DNA from: Streptomyces sp. ASQP_92
GTDB taxonomy: Bacteria > Actinomycetota > Actinomycetes > Streptomycetales > Streptomycetaceae
Direction of reading: 5' to 3'
Assembly: GCF_025399895.1 (NCBI RefSeq)
Contig: NZ_JAODUA010000002.1
Location: forward strand, 248,001 to 312,000
Length of the DNA: 64,000 bases
In this document: positions 40,171-48,653 of the stretch, piece by piece
Layout: each line of letters starts with the position of its first letter
Numbering within the stretch: position 1 is the stretch's first letter
Translations under genes and position numbers: made by a program
Notes under the pieces: model-generated
Seen by the model: the letters and a program-made list of their open reading frames with translations, nothing else
Databases searched by the model: none
What the model was told of the DNA's origin: nothing

Positions 40171-41022
40171 ATGAACAGCGCAGAGCACGCACACCACGCC
40201 TCCCCCCTCTCCTCCGGCAGTGAGACCAGCGACGAGCGGTTCGAGCGGGGCCTCGCCCTGCTGCGCACCGTCGGCGGCCAGGAGCACCCGGCGGTCCTGG
40301 ACAGCCTGGCCGACATCGCCCCCGACCTCGGCCGCATGACCGTCGCCTTCGGCTACGGCGATGTCCTGTCCCGCCCCGGACTCACCCTGCGCCAGCGGCA
40401 GATCGCCACCGTCGCCGCGCTGGCCGCCATGGGCAACGCGGCCCCCCAACTGCGCTTCCACATCGACGGCGCGCTCAACGTGGGGGTCAGCCCGGCCGAG
40501 GTGGTCGAGATCCTCATCCACACCGCCGTGTACGCGGGCTTCCCCGCCGCCCTCAACGGCATCGGTGCCGCCCGCGAGGTCTTCGAGCGCCGCCCCGACG
40601 TCGCCGCCACACCGGTCGACTCCGAGCCGCTGCCGGGTGACCGGTACGAGCGGGGACTCGCCAAGCTCGCCGAGGTCGACGGACACGCCGGGGACCAGGT
40701 CGTGGCCTCGATGCGGGACATCGCGCCCGATCTGACGCGCTACATCGTCGAGTTCGCCTTCGGGGACGTCTACTCCCGCCCGGGGCTCGACCTCAAGTCG
40801 CGCGAACTGGCCTCCGTCGCCATGTGCACCGCGCTGGGCACGGCCGCCCTCCAACTGCGCGTCCACATCCACGGACTGCTCAACGTGGGCGGCAGCCGCG
40901 AGGAGGTCGTCGAGGTCATCACGCAGATGGCGGGCTACGCCGGCTTCCCCGCCGCCCTCAACGGCATCGCCGCGGCGCGCGAGGTCTTCGAGGAGCGCGG
41001 GGACGAGGGTCGCAGGGAGTAG
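40171..41022 (+). CDS. Carboxymuconolactone decarboxylase family protein (tandem domains)
   Basis: About 283 residues made of two CMD/AhpD-like halves (about 25-140 and 155-275), each with a LALxMGNAAPQLRFH-type helix and a GFPAALNGI run. No conserved CxxC of AhpD peroxiredoxin-reductases is visible, so oxidoreductase activity by that mechanism is unlikely; a decarboxylase-like or structural role is possible. The gene is expressed from a MerR-type promoter, suggesting induction by a drug, metal or redox stress. Confidence 0.88.
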   Translation: MNSAEHAHHASPLSSGSETSDERFERGLALLRTVGGQEHPAVLDSLADIAPDLGRMTVAFGYGDVLSRPGLTLRQRQIATVAALAAMGNAAPQLRFHIDGALNVGVSPAEVVEILIHTAVYAGFPAALNGIGAAREVFERRPDVAATPVDSEPLPGDRYERGLAKLAEVDGHAGDQVVASMRDIAPDLTRYIVEFAFGDVYSRPGLDLKSRELASVAMCTALGTAALQLRVHIHGLLNVGGSREEVVEVITQMAGYAGFPAALNGIAAAREVFEERGDEGRRE

Positions 41023-41368
41023 CAGGGAACAGGGCAGCGGGGCCGGGAAGGGCAGGGGAGAAGGGGCCCGGGGCGCACACAGCCGAGGCCGCCTGGGACG
41101 GGCAGGCCGGCCGGCCCCGGCCAGGGCGGCTCATATGGCCCTGGTGGATGGGGAGTTGAGGAGAAGCGGTTCCGGCGTCGAGCGCTTTTCGGGACCGCCG
41201 GGCAGCAAGGGTGCTACTCTGCCCACAGCACGTGTGTACGCCCCTTCGTCGCGGCGTCCGTGCTTGTTTCCTCCCGGTGCCGCCTCCGGCGCGGCGCCCG
41301 CTGTTCCCCTCCCGGCCGCTGTACGGCCCGGACTTCTCCTGCGCCCCGTCGCGCGAAGGGACCCTCCT
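41023..41368 (+). other. Leader region of the rho paralogue
   Basis: A 346-bp gap. The downstream part (about 41230-41345) is C- and T-rich and G-poor with few strong stems, for example GTTCCCCTCCCGGCC. Such sequence resembles Rho-utilisation (rut) RNA, which would allow a Rho protein to attenuate its own synthesis. An in-frame ATG at 41135 would add 78 residues of unconserved Pro/Ala-rich sequence to the protein, and I did not use it. Confidence 0.45.
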
Positions 41369-42493
41369 GTGCTGAGCACGCTCGACAAACCCACCATCCA
41401 CCACGACCACCCCACCCGGACCCCGCTCGCCGGCGTCCTCGACCTCGCGGGCGGGCAGGGCAGAATCCGGACCGCCGGGTACGCCCCGGCCCTGGGCGAC
41501 GTAAGACTTCCGCCCGCTCTCATCCGCCAACTCGGCCTGCGCAACGGCGACTTCATCGAATGCGAAGGCGTCGCGCCCGAACGTGTCGTGCGGGTCAACG
41601 GCCTCCCGGTCCAAGAGCTGCGCCACCGGCCGCACTTCGCCGACCTCACCCCGCTGCACCCGCGCGAACGGCTGCGCCTGGAGACCCGTTCCGAGCGGCT
41701 CACCACCCGTGTCATCGACCTCGTGGCGCCCATCGGCAAGGGACAGCGGGGTCTGATCGTGGCCCCGCCCAAGACCGGAAAGACCGTGCTGCTCAAGGAG
41801 CTGGCCCAGGCCGTCGCCGAGAACCATCCCGAGTGCCACCTCATGGTGCTGCTCATCGACGAGCGGCCCGAGGAGGTCACCGACATGATGCGCTCGGTCC
41901 GCGGCGAGGTGCTCGCCTCGACCTTCGACCGGCCGCCCAGGGAGCACATCGCGCTCGCCGAACTCGCCATCGAACGTGCCAAACGCCTGGTCGAGCAGGG
42001 TCAGGACGTCGTCCTGCTCCTCGACTCCCTCACGCGGCTGTGCCGTGCGCACAACAACGCGGCGGTGCCCGGCGGGCGCACCCTCAGCGGCGGCGTCGAC
42101 GCGGCCGCGCTGCACGGCCCCAAGCGGCTGTTCGGCGCCGCACGGCTCACCGAGGAGGGCGGTTCCCTCACGGTCCTCGCGACCGCTCTGGTCGACACCG
42201 GGTCGCGCGCCGACGACTACTTCTTCGAGGAGCTCAAGAGCACCGGCAACATGGAGCTGTGCCTGAGCCGCACCCTCGCCGACAAGCGGCTCTTCCCCGC
42301 CGTGGACATCACCACCTCCGGCACCCGGCGCGAGGAACTCCTGCTCGCACCGGGGGAGTTGAGCGCGATGCGCGCACTGCGCCGGGCACTGCACCACCAG
42401 GACGCGCACGGCGCGCTCCAGGCGCTGCTCGACAAACTCCGCCGCACGCCCGACAACGCGGCCTTCCTGCGCCAGGTGCGCCTCACCGCCTGA
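41369..42493 (+). CDS. rho: Short transcription termination factor Rho paralogue
   Basis: About 374 residues from a GTG. It has the primary RNA-binding cold-shock-like region (30-67), the Walker A P-loop VAPPKTGKTVLL (about 131-142), the catalytic LIDERPEEV Glu, Walker B DVVLLLDSLTRL and the Q-loop/R-loop run TLSGGVDAAALHGPKRLFGAAR. Thus ATPase and secondary RNA-binding parts look complete. Missing are the N-terminal SAP-like Rho_N domain and the long charged insert typical of the main actinobacterial Rho (roughly 650-700 residues). It is therefore probably a second, minimal Rho, possibly specialised. Confidence 0.9.
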   Translation: MLSTLDKPTIHHDHPTRTPLAGVLDLAGGQGRIRTAGYAPALGDVRLPPALIRQLGLRNGDFIECEGVAPERVVRVNGLPVQELRHRPHFADLTPLHPRERLRLETRSERLTTRVIDLVAPIGKGQRGLIVAPPKTGKTVLLKELAQAVAENHPECHLMVLLIDERPEEVTDMMRSVRGEVLASTFDRPPREHIALAELAIERAKRLVEQGQDVVLLLDSLTRLCRAHNNAAVPGGRTLSGGVDAAALHGPKRLFGAARLTEEGGSLTVLATALVDTGSRADDYFFEELKSTGNMELCLSRTLADKRLFPAVDITTSGTRREELLLAPGELSAMRALRRALHHQDAHGALQALLDKLRRTPDNAAFLRQVRLTA

Positions 42494-42688
42494 AGCGTCC
42501 GTCCCGGGCCGGCTCCACCCGGGGGCCCATGGCCCGGCCGTGCGACGGAACGGCACGAGCGCGTGGCCCCGCCATGTGGCGCACCGGCACGAGCGCGGTC
42601 CAGCGCGGGCGCCGAGCCGCGCGGGCGCAGGCCCGCACCCCGGCGCGGCACCGGGCGCGCCCGCGCGGCCCCGCTCGCCGGGTGTCTC

Positions 42689-42886
42689 CTACGGCAGCAG
42701 CTTGTCGAGGGCGGCGGGGCCCTCGGCGGCCAGCTTGCGCTCGGCCCAGGCCAGGTTCTGCGGATTGATGTCCCGCCCGGACGCGAGCACCAGGTCCTCC
42801 GCGGTGACCTCGCCCCCCGCTCCCGTGTGCAGCAGGGCGTCGGGGGTCACGGGCTCGTGCGGGCTGGAATCGGGCCGGTCGTTCAT
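42689..42886 (-). CDS. Small conserved hypothetical protein
   Basis: A 65-residue acidic protein: MNDRPDSSPHEPVTPDALL then LAWAERKLAAEGPAALDKLLP. A strong GGAGG precedes the ATG. No membrane segment or metal motif. Proteins of this size and layout recur in Streptomyces, but I cannot name a function. Confidence 0.7.
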   Translation of the reverse strand: MNDRPDSSPHEPVTPDALLHTGAGGEVTAEDLVLASGRDINPQNLAWAERKLAAEGPAALDKLLP

Positions 42887-43081
42887 ACCGCCTCCTACGT
42901 TCGTCCGGTAATGCACCATTCTCGCCCCCGCCTACCCGGACCGCATCCGGCCCACACGCCCCCTCCGTCCCCGGGCCGCACGGGCGGGGGAGGCGGCGGT
43001 CCGCCCGGCGCGTACCGGGTGTCCGAAAGCGGGCGCCCAGCGGGCCGGGCGGGCGGGAGCGGCACTTCTCTTCCGGATTCT

Positions 43082-43095
43082 TGGAACACGTTCTA
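43082..43095. promoter_or_regulatory. KstR-type operator
   Basis: TGGAACACGTTCTA fits the KstR consensus TNNAACNNGTTNNA at every defined position. It lies 40 bp ahead of the acyl-CoA dehydrogenase start. KstR represses sterol catabolism genes in actinobacteria until a steroid-CoA is bound. Confidence 0.7.
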
Positions 43096-43134
43096 CTGTG
43101 TGCGCCGCCGTACCGCGACCGTCCTGGAGGCGCC

Positions 43135-44325
43135 GTGCACCTCGAATACACGCCTGAGCAGCAGCAGTTGCGCACCGAGCTGCGGACCTACTTCGCCGGA
43201 CTGGTGCCGGCCGACGTCCACGCCCGGTACGCCGACCCGGCCGCGCAGAAGCGGTTCTACCGCGAGACCGTGCGCCGGCTCGGCGAGGACGGCTGGCTGG
43301 GGGTGGGATGGCCCACGGAGTACGGCGGACGCGGACTCAGCCCCATGGAACAGTTCATCTTCTTCGACGAGGCCGCCCAGGCGGGCGTCCCCCTGCCGCT
43401 GATGGCGCTGAACACCGTCGGCCCGACGATTATGCGGTTCGGCACGGACGAGCAGAAGGCGTACTTCCTGCCGAAGATCCTCTCCGGCGAGATCGACTTC
43501 GCCATCGGCTACAGCGAACCCGACGCCGGCACCGACCTCGCGGCCCTGAAGACCCGGGCGGTACGCGAGGGCGACGAGGCCACCGGTACGTACACGGTGA
43601 ACGGCCAGAAGATCTGGACCACCAACGGGGACACCGCCGACTGGGTCTGGCTGGCGGTGCGCACCGACCCGGACGCCCCCGCGCACAAGGGCATCACCAT
43701 GCTGCTCGTGCCCACGTCCGACCCGGGATACAGCTGCACCCTCATCAACACGCTCGCCTCGCACGACACCACGGCCAGCTACTACGAGAACATCCGGGTG
43801 CCCGCCACCCGCCGGGTCGGCGAGGAGAACAAGGGCTGGCGCCTGATCACCAACCAGTTGAACCACGAACGGGTCACCCTGGCGGCGCACGGCACCATGG
43901 CGATCCGCGCCCTGCACGACGTCCAGCGCTGGGCGGCGGACACCAAGCTCGCCGACGGCCGCCGCGTCATCGACCTCGGCTGGGTCCGCAAGAACCTCGC
44001 CCGCACCCACGCCCGCCTGGACGCGATGAAGCTCCTCAACTGGCAGATGGTCAACGCCGTCCAGGAGGGCACCCTCACCCCGCAGGACGCCTCCGCCGTC
44101 AAGGTGTACGGCTCGGAGGCGCGCCGGGACGCCTACGCCTGCCTCATGGAGGTCGTGGCGGCCGCCGCCCCGATGAAGGAGGGCTCCGCCCACACCGTCC
44201 TGCACGGCGAACTCGAACGCGGCTACCGCTCCGCCGTGATCTTCACCTTCGGCGGCGGGAACAACGAGATCCAGCGGGAGATCATCGCCTGGATCGGCCT
44301 GGGGATGCCGCGGGTGCGGCGTTAG
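43135..44325 (+). CDS. Acyl-CoA dehydrogenase, FadE26/ChsE4-like
   Basis: About 396 residues from a GTG behind GGAGG. Order: helical N-domain (EYTPEQQQLRTELRTYF), middle barrel with GYSEPDAGTDLA, then the four-helix domain ending FTFGGGNNEIQREI. Wording and length match mycobacterial FadE26 (for example LNHERVTLAAHG and VRVPATRRVGEENKGW) better than general acyl-CoA dehydrogenases. FadE26 pairs with FadE27 as an alpha2beta2 enzyme that acts on sterol side chains; no partner subunit is in this window. The KstR-type operator in its promoter supports a sterol role. Confidence 0.85.
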   Translation: MHLEYTPEQQQLRTELRTYFAGLVPADVHARYADPAAQKRFYRETVRRLGEDGWLGVGWPTEYGGRGLSPMEQFIFFDEAAQAGVPLPLMALNTVGPTIMRFGTDEQKAYFLPKILSGEIDFAIGYSEPDAGTDLAALKTRAVREGDEATGTYTVNGQKIWTTNGDTADWVWLAVRTDPDAPAHKGITMLLVPTSDPGYSCTLINTLASHDTTASYYENIRVPATRRVGEENKGWRLITNQLNHERVTLAAHGTMAIRALHDVQRWAADTKLADGRRVIDLGWVRKNLARTHARLDAMKLLNWQMVNAVQEGTLTPQDASAVKVYGSEARRDAYACLMEVVAAAAPMKEGSAHTVLHGELERGYRSAVIFTFGGGNNEIQREIIAWIGLGMPRVRR

Positions 44326-44456
44326 CCCCGGCCCCCGCATGCCCGCCCTCCTGACCGGACATCCCTGCCGCCGGCCCGTACCCCCGGAGGAACGCGGCGA
44401 CTAGCCTCGGCGGAAGGCGCGCACGGTGCTGGGCGCACGCTCACTGGAGGTGGGGG

Positions 44457-45386
44457 ATGACGGACGCCGACCCCGGGTACTTCGGGCCCGACTCGGTCAC
44501 CTGGCAGTTGCACAGCGACCCCATGATGTGGATCGCGGGCGTCCGCGCCCTCTACCTCCAGGCTCTGCATCCACGGGCCGTGCGCGGGGTCATGCAGAAC
44601 TCCGACTTCCGCCAGGACGCGTGGGGCCGCCTGATGCGTACGGCCGACTTCGTCGGAACGCTCTCGTACGGCACGAAGGAGGCCGCCGAGCGGGCCGGCG
44701 CCCGGGTGCGGCGCATCCACGCCCTGCTCACGGCGGACGACCCCGAGACGGGGGAGCGGTTCGGGATCGACGACCCCGAGCTGCTCCTGTGGGTGCACTG
44801 CGCCGAGATCGACAGCTACCTCGGCGTCGTCCGGCGCTCCGGATTCCGCCTCCACGACGCCCAGGCGGACCGCTACGTCGGCGAACACCGGGTGGACGCC
44901 CGCCTGGTGGGGCTCGACCCGGCCGGTGTGCCGGGCACCGTCGCCGAGCTCGCCGCCTACTTCGACTCGATACGGCCCCGTCTCGCGGTCACCGCCGACG
45001 CCCGGGCCGTCGACGACTTCCTGCGCCGCCCGCCCGTCCATCCCCTGCTGGTCCCGGCGCGCACGCTGGTGTGGCGGCGCGTGGCCGCCCTCGCCTACGC
45101 CTCGCTGCCCCCGTACGCCCACGAGCTCTACGGCCGTCCCGCCCCCGCCACAGGGGTGGTGGACCGCCGTCTGACCATGGCCGGAACCGCGCTGCGCCGC
45201 ATCCCCGCGACGATCCGCTGGCAGCTCCCGCCGCGGCACATCCTGAAGGCGGTCGCCCGGCTCGGGCCCCAGGTCCGACCCGCGCCGTACACACTGCGCC
45301 GGGAGGCGGCCATACTGGACGGGCCCGGGAGGCGCGGGGTGGTGAGTGACGGGGGCGACGGCATCAGATGGCGGAAACCAGGCTGA
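44457..45386 (+). CDS. Oxygenase MpaB-family / DUF2236 protein
   Basis: About 309 residues of the DUF2236 (MpaB/Lcp-like) fold: YLQALHPRAVRGVMQNS near residue 35 and LLLWVHCAEIDSYL near 110, holding the conserved His residues that bind heme in relatives. No signal peptide. Lcp-type members cleave polyisoprene, MpaB-type ones oxidise prenyl chains; this one's substrate is unknown. Its end overlaps the kinase start by 19 bp, so the two are translationally linked. Confidence 0.85.
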   Translation: MTDADPGYFGPDSVTWQLHSDPMMWIAGVRALYLQALHPRAVRGVMQNSDFRQDAWGRLMRTADFVGTLSYGTKEAAERAGARVRRIHALLTADDPETGERFGIDDPELLLWVHCAEIDSYLGVVRRSGFRLHDAQADRYVGEHRVDARLVGLDPAGVPGTVAELAAYFDSIRPRLAVTADARAVDDFLRRPPVHPLLVPARTLVWRRVAALAYASLPPYAHELYGRPAPATGVVDRRLTMAGTALRRIPATIRWQLPPRHILKAVARLGPQVRPAPYTLRREAAILDGPGRRGVVSDGGDGIRWRKPG

Positions 45387-46450
45387 TCCACGGCCGCTAC
45401 CGGCTGCTCGACGTGGTCGGGCGCGGTGGCATGGGCGAGGTGTGGCGGGCCCGCGACGAGTCGCTGGAGCGGCGGGTCGCGATCAAGCTGCTCAAGCCGC
45501 CCGCCCCGGGCCACGAGGAGTCCGTCGCCCGGGTCCTCGGGGAGCGCTTCCGGCGCGAGGCCCGGCTCGCCGCCGCGCTCCAGCACCGCGGGGTGACCGT
45601 CGTGCACGACTTCGGGGAGTACGAGGGCGGGCTCTACCTCGTGATGGAACTGCTCGACGGGCGCAACCTCAGCGAGTGCCTCGACGACAACGAGCAGCGG
45701 CCGTTGCCGGTCGCGGACGTCGTGGACATCGCCGAACAGGTCGCGGCGGCCCTCGCCTACACCCATCAACAGGGCATCGTGCACCGGGACTTGAAGCCCG
45801 CGAACATCATGCGGCTCGACGACGGCACCGTGAAGATCTGCGACTTCGGCATCGCCCGGCTCGACGCCGACATCGACCTCACCGGCCGCCTCACCGGCAC
45901 CGGCATCGCCATGGGCACCCCGCACTACATGTCACCGGAGCAGATCGGCGGCGCCGAGGTCGACCACCGCAGCGACCTGTACTCGCTCGGCTGTGTGCTC
46001 TACGAGATCTCCACCGGCGTGCCCCCGTTCGACCTGGACGACGCCTGGGCGGTGCTCGTCGGCCACCGCCACACCGAACCCCGCCCCCCACGCGAACACC
46101 GCGCCGAGCTGCCCGGCTTCCTCGACCGCGTGGTGCTCGACCTGCTGGCCAAGGAGCCCGGTCAACGACCGGACAACGCGGGGGAGGTGGCGGCGCGACT
46201 GGCCGCGGGGCGGGGCGGGCGCCCGCTCGCCGACCCGGTGCCGCTGCGCCCGCGTGCCGCGCCCCGGCTGCCGTCCTGGACGAAGGGGATGACCACCGGG
46301 CACAAGGCGACCCGTGCCATCTCCCCGGCCGCCCCGCCCGACCACACCGCGGGCCTCACCGGCGCATGGACCGCCCCGCACCGCGCCCCGGCCACCCCGG
46401 CCCCGCCGCCCGCCGACCGGCCGCCGGGGGAGGTGCGGGGTGCGTCTTGA
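45368..46450 (+). CDS. Ser/Thr protein kinase, soluble
   Basis: About 360 residues. Kinase landmarks are complete: GRGGMGEVW, the Lys in VAIKLL, HRDLKPANIM, DFGIARL and APE-like SPEQIGG. The C-terminal 90 residues are Pro/Ala-rich without a transmembrane helix or PASTA repeats, unlike PknB-type receptors, so it acts in the cytoplasm. It overlaps the upstream MpaB-like gene. A repeat-filled 600-bp spacer follows. Confidence 0.93.
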   Translation: MAETRLIHGRYRLLDVVGRGGMGEVWRARDESLERRVAIKLLKPPAPGHEESVARVLGERFRREARLAAALQHRGVTVVHDFGEYEGGLYLVMELLDGRNLSECLDDNEQRPLPVADVVDIAEQVAAALAYTHQQGIVHRDLKPANIMRLDDGTVKICDFGIARLDADIDLTGRLTGTGIAMGTPHYMSPEQIGGAEVDHRSDLYSLGCVLYEISTGVPPFDLDDAWAVLVGHRHTEPRPPREHRAELPGFLDRVVLDLLAKEPGQRPDNAGEVAARLAAGRGGRPLADPVPLRPRAAPRLPSWTKGMTTGHKATRAISPAAPPDHTAGLTGAWTAPHRAPATPAPPPADRPPGEVRGAS

Positions 46451-46478
46451 ACCCGCTCTCGCCTGCGGGCGGGCGCGT

Positions 46479-46970
46479 TTCGCGCAGTTCCCCGCGCCCC
46501 CCAACCCCGCCTCCTTCTGCGGACCGTGCCCGCGTCTCGCGCAGTTCCCCGCGCCCCCAACCCCGCCTCCTTCTGCGGACCGTGCCCGCGTTTCGCGCAG
46601 TTCCCCGCGCCCCTAAACCCGCCTTCATCTGCGGACCGTGCTCGCGTCTCGCGCAGTTCCCCGCGCCCCTTGACTACGCGGTGCCGGTCAGCACGGGACG
46701 CCTCAGCCCGTCTGGCGTCTCCGGTACCGGCCGGCATGGGACACCTCAGCCCGTCCGGCGTTTGAGGACGAGGGCCCTTCAGGCCCGAACGGGGTCTGGG
46801 GCGGAGCCCCAGGGCGCCTGCGGACCGTGCCCGCTTCTCGCGCAGTTCCCCGCGCCCCCAAACCCGCCTTCTTCCGCGGACCGTGCCCGCGTCTCGCGCA
46901 GTTCCCCGCGCCCCCAAACCCGCCTCCTTCTGCGGACCGTGCCCGCGTCTCGCGCGGTTCCCCGCGCCGC
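46479..46970 (-). repeat. Second composite intergenic repeat cluster, opposite orientation
   Basis: In the 604-bp gap between the kinase and the FAD oxidoreductase. About seven family A copies (cores near 46479, 46537, 46593, 46647, 46836, 46891 and 46948; the core reads CGCGCAGTTCCCCGCGCC on + strand) are spaced about 55-58 bp apart within two sub-arrays. A family B copy with its hairpin lies between them (about 46695-46815). Orientation is reversed relative to the cluster at 30 kb. Confidence 0.85.
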
Positions 46971-47054
46971 TGAACCCCCCTTGGGCGCGCGGTTTCCCGG
47001 GGCCGGGAAGGTTGGGGGGTGGGGTGGGAGGAGGGTGGCGTGTTATCAAGGGGC

Positions 47055-48620
47055 ATGTCCGTACGTAGCGCGTTCGACCGTGAGCTGTACGACGCCGTCA
47101 TCGTCGGTGGAGGCCACAACGGCCTGGTTGCCGCCGCCTATCTCGCCCGGGCGGGCAAGTCCGTCCTGGTGCTCGAACGGCTCGACCGCACCGGTGGCGC
47201 GGCCGTGTCCACCCGGCCCTTCGCGGGGGTGGACGCCCGGCTCTCGCGCTACTCCTACCTCGTCTCGCTACTCCCGAAGAAGATCGTCGACGACCTGGCG
47301 CTGGACTTCGCGGTCCGCAAGCGCACCGTGTCCTCGTACACGCCGACTCTGCGTGAAGGGCGGCCCGGCGGACTTCTGGTGGGTGGGGGGCGGGAGCGTA
47401 CCGCCGCGTCCTTCCGGCAACTGACCGGATCCGGCGCCGAGTTCGCAGCCTGGCAGGGTTTCTACGACACGATGCGTCAGGTGGCCGAGCGGGTCTTTCC
47501 CACGCTGACCGAGCCGCTGCCGAGCGCCGCCGCGCTGCGGGCGCGGGTCGGCGACGACGCGGCGTGGCGGATGCTGTTCGAGGAGCCCATCGGCGTCGCC
47601 GTCGAGGACCGCTTCAGCGACGACCTGGTGCGGGGCGTCGTGCTCACGGACGCTCTGATCGGCACCTTCGCCGACGCCCACGACCCCTCGCTCGCCCAGA
47701 ACCGCTGCTTCCTCTACCACGTGATCGGCCAGGGCACCGGGGACTGGGACGTGCCCGTGGGCGGCATGGGCGCCCTCACCGACGCGCTCGCCGACGCCGC
47801 CCGCGCGGCAGGCGCGGAGATCGTCACCGGGCACGAGGTGACCGCGATCCGCACCGACGGGACCGAGGCCGAGGTCGGCTATGTCACCGGCGAGACCTCC
47901 GGCACCGTGGCCGCCCGGCACGTCCTGGTGAACGCCTCGCCGCGTGCCCTGGCCGACCTCACGGGCGCTACGCCGCCCGAACCCGCCGAGGGCGCCCAGC
48001 TCAAGGTCAACATGCTGCTCGAACGGCTGCCCCGGCTCCGGGACACCTCGGTGGACCCGAGGGAGGCCTTCGCCGGTACCTTCCACATCGCCGAGGGATA
48101 CGCGCAGTTGGCGACCGCCTACGCCGAGGCCGCGCGGGGCGAGCTGCCCAGCGCGCCGCCCTCGGAGATCTACTGCCACTCGCTGACCGATCCCTCGATC
48201 CTCGGTCCCGAGCTCGCGGGCCGGGGCTACCAGACCCTCACCCTGTTCGGTCTGCACACCCCGGCCCGGCTGTTCGCCGAGGACAACGACAAGGCGCGCG
48301 AGCTGCTGCTCCGCGCCACCCTCGCCCAACTGGACGCCCACCTCGACGAACCGCTCGCCGACTGTCTGGCCCGGGACGCCGACGGCCGCCCCTGCATCGA
48401 GGCGAAGACGCCCCTCGACCTGGAGCGCGACCTGCGGTTGCCCGGCGGCCACATCTTCCACCGCGGCCTGGCCTTCCCCTACGGCGACGAGTCGACGGGC
48501 CGCTGGGGCGTCGAGACGAGCCATCCGAACGTGCTGCTGTGCGGGGCGGGCGCGGTGCGCGGCGGTGGTGTGAGCGGCATCCCCGGGCACAACGCGGCGA
48601 TGGCCGTGCTCGGCCGGTGA
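47055..48620 (+). CDS. FAD-dependent NAD(P)-type oxidoreductase (phytoene desaturase/PYROXD2-like)
   Basis: About 521 residues. The FAD-binding start YDAVIVGGGHNGLVAAAYLARAG (given in part) carries GxGxxG and a following ERLDRTGGAA. The end GVSGIPGHNAAMAVL is the C-terminal FAD-contacting motif of the CrtI/PYROXD2 group. It lies alone, without carotenoid genes, so a role as PYROXD2-like oxidoreductase is more likely than phytoene desaturation. Substrate unknown. Confidence 0.88.
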   Translation: MSVRSAFDRELYDAVIVGGGHNGLVAAAYLARAGKSVLVLERLDRTGGAAVSTRPFAGVDARLSRYSYLVSLLPKKIVDDLALDFAVRKRTVSSYTPTLREGRPGGLLVGGGRERTAASFRQLTGSGAEFAAWQGFYDTMRQVAERVFPTLTEPLPSAAALRARVGDDAAWRMLFEEPIGVAVEDRFSDDLVRGVVLTDALIGTFADAHDPSLAQNRCFLYHVIGQGTGDWDVPVGGMGALTDALADAARAAGAEIVTGHEVTAIRTDGTEAEVGYVTGETSGTVAARHVLVNASPRALADLTGATPPEPAEGAQLKVNMLLERLPRLRDTSVDPREAFAGTFHIAEGYAQLATAYAEAARGELPSAPPSEIYCHSLTDPSILGPELAGRGYQTLTLFGLHTPARLFAEDNDKARELLLRATLAQLDAHLDEPLADCLARDADGRPCIEAKTPLDLERDLRLPGGHIFHRGLAFPYGDESTGRWGVETSHPNVLLCGAGAVRGGGVSGIPGHNAAMAVLGR

Positions 48621-48653
48621 GGGATCGCCCTCCTCAACGCCCGTCCGCACAGG

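Noticed and set aside
41135..41368. N-terminal extension of the Rho protein from an upstream ATG
   Set aside because: The added 78 residues are Pro/Ala/Arg-rich without the Rho_N motif, and the DNA there is C-rich in a way that suits an RNA leader better.
46479..46970. Open frames in the repeat spacer after the kinase gene
   Set aside because: They follow the repeat period and vanish when repeats are discounted; no start signal or homology.
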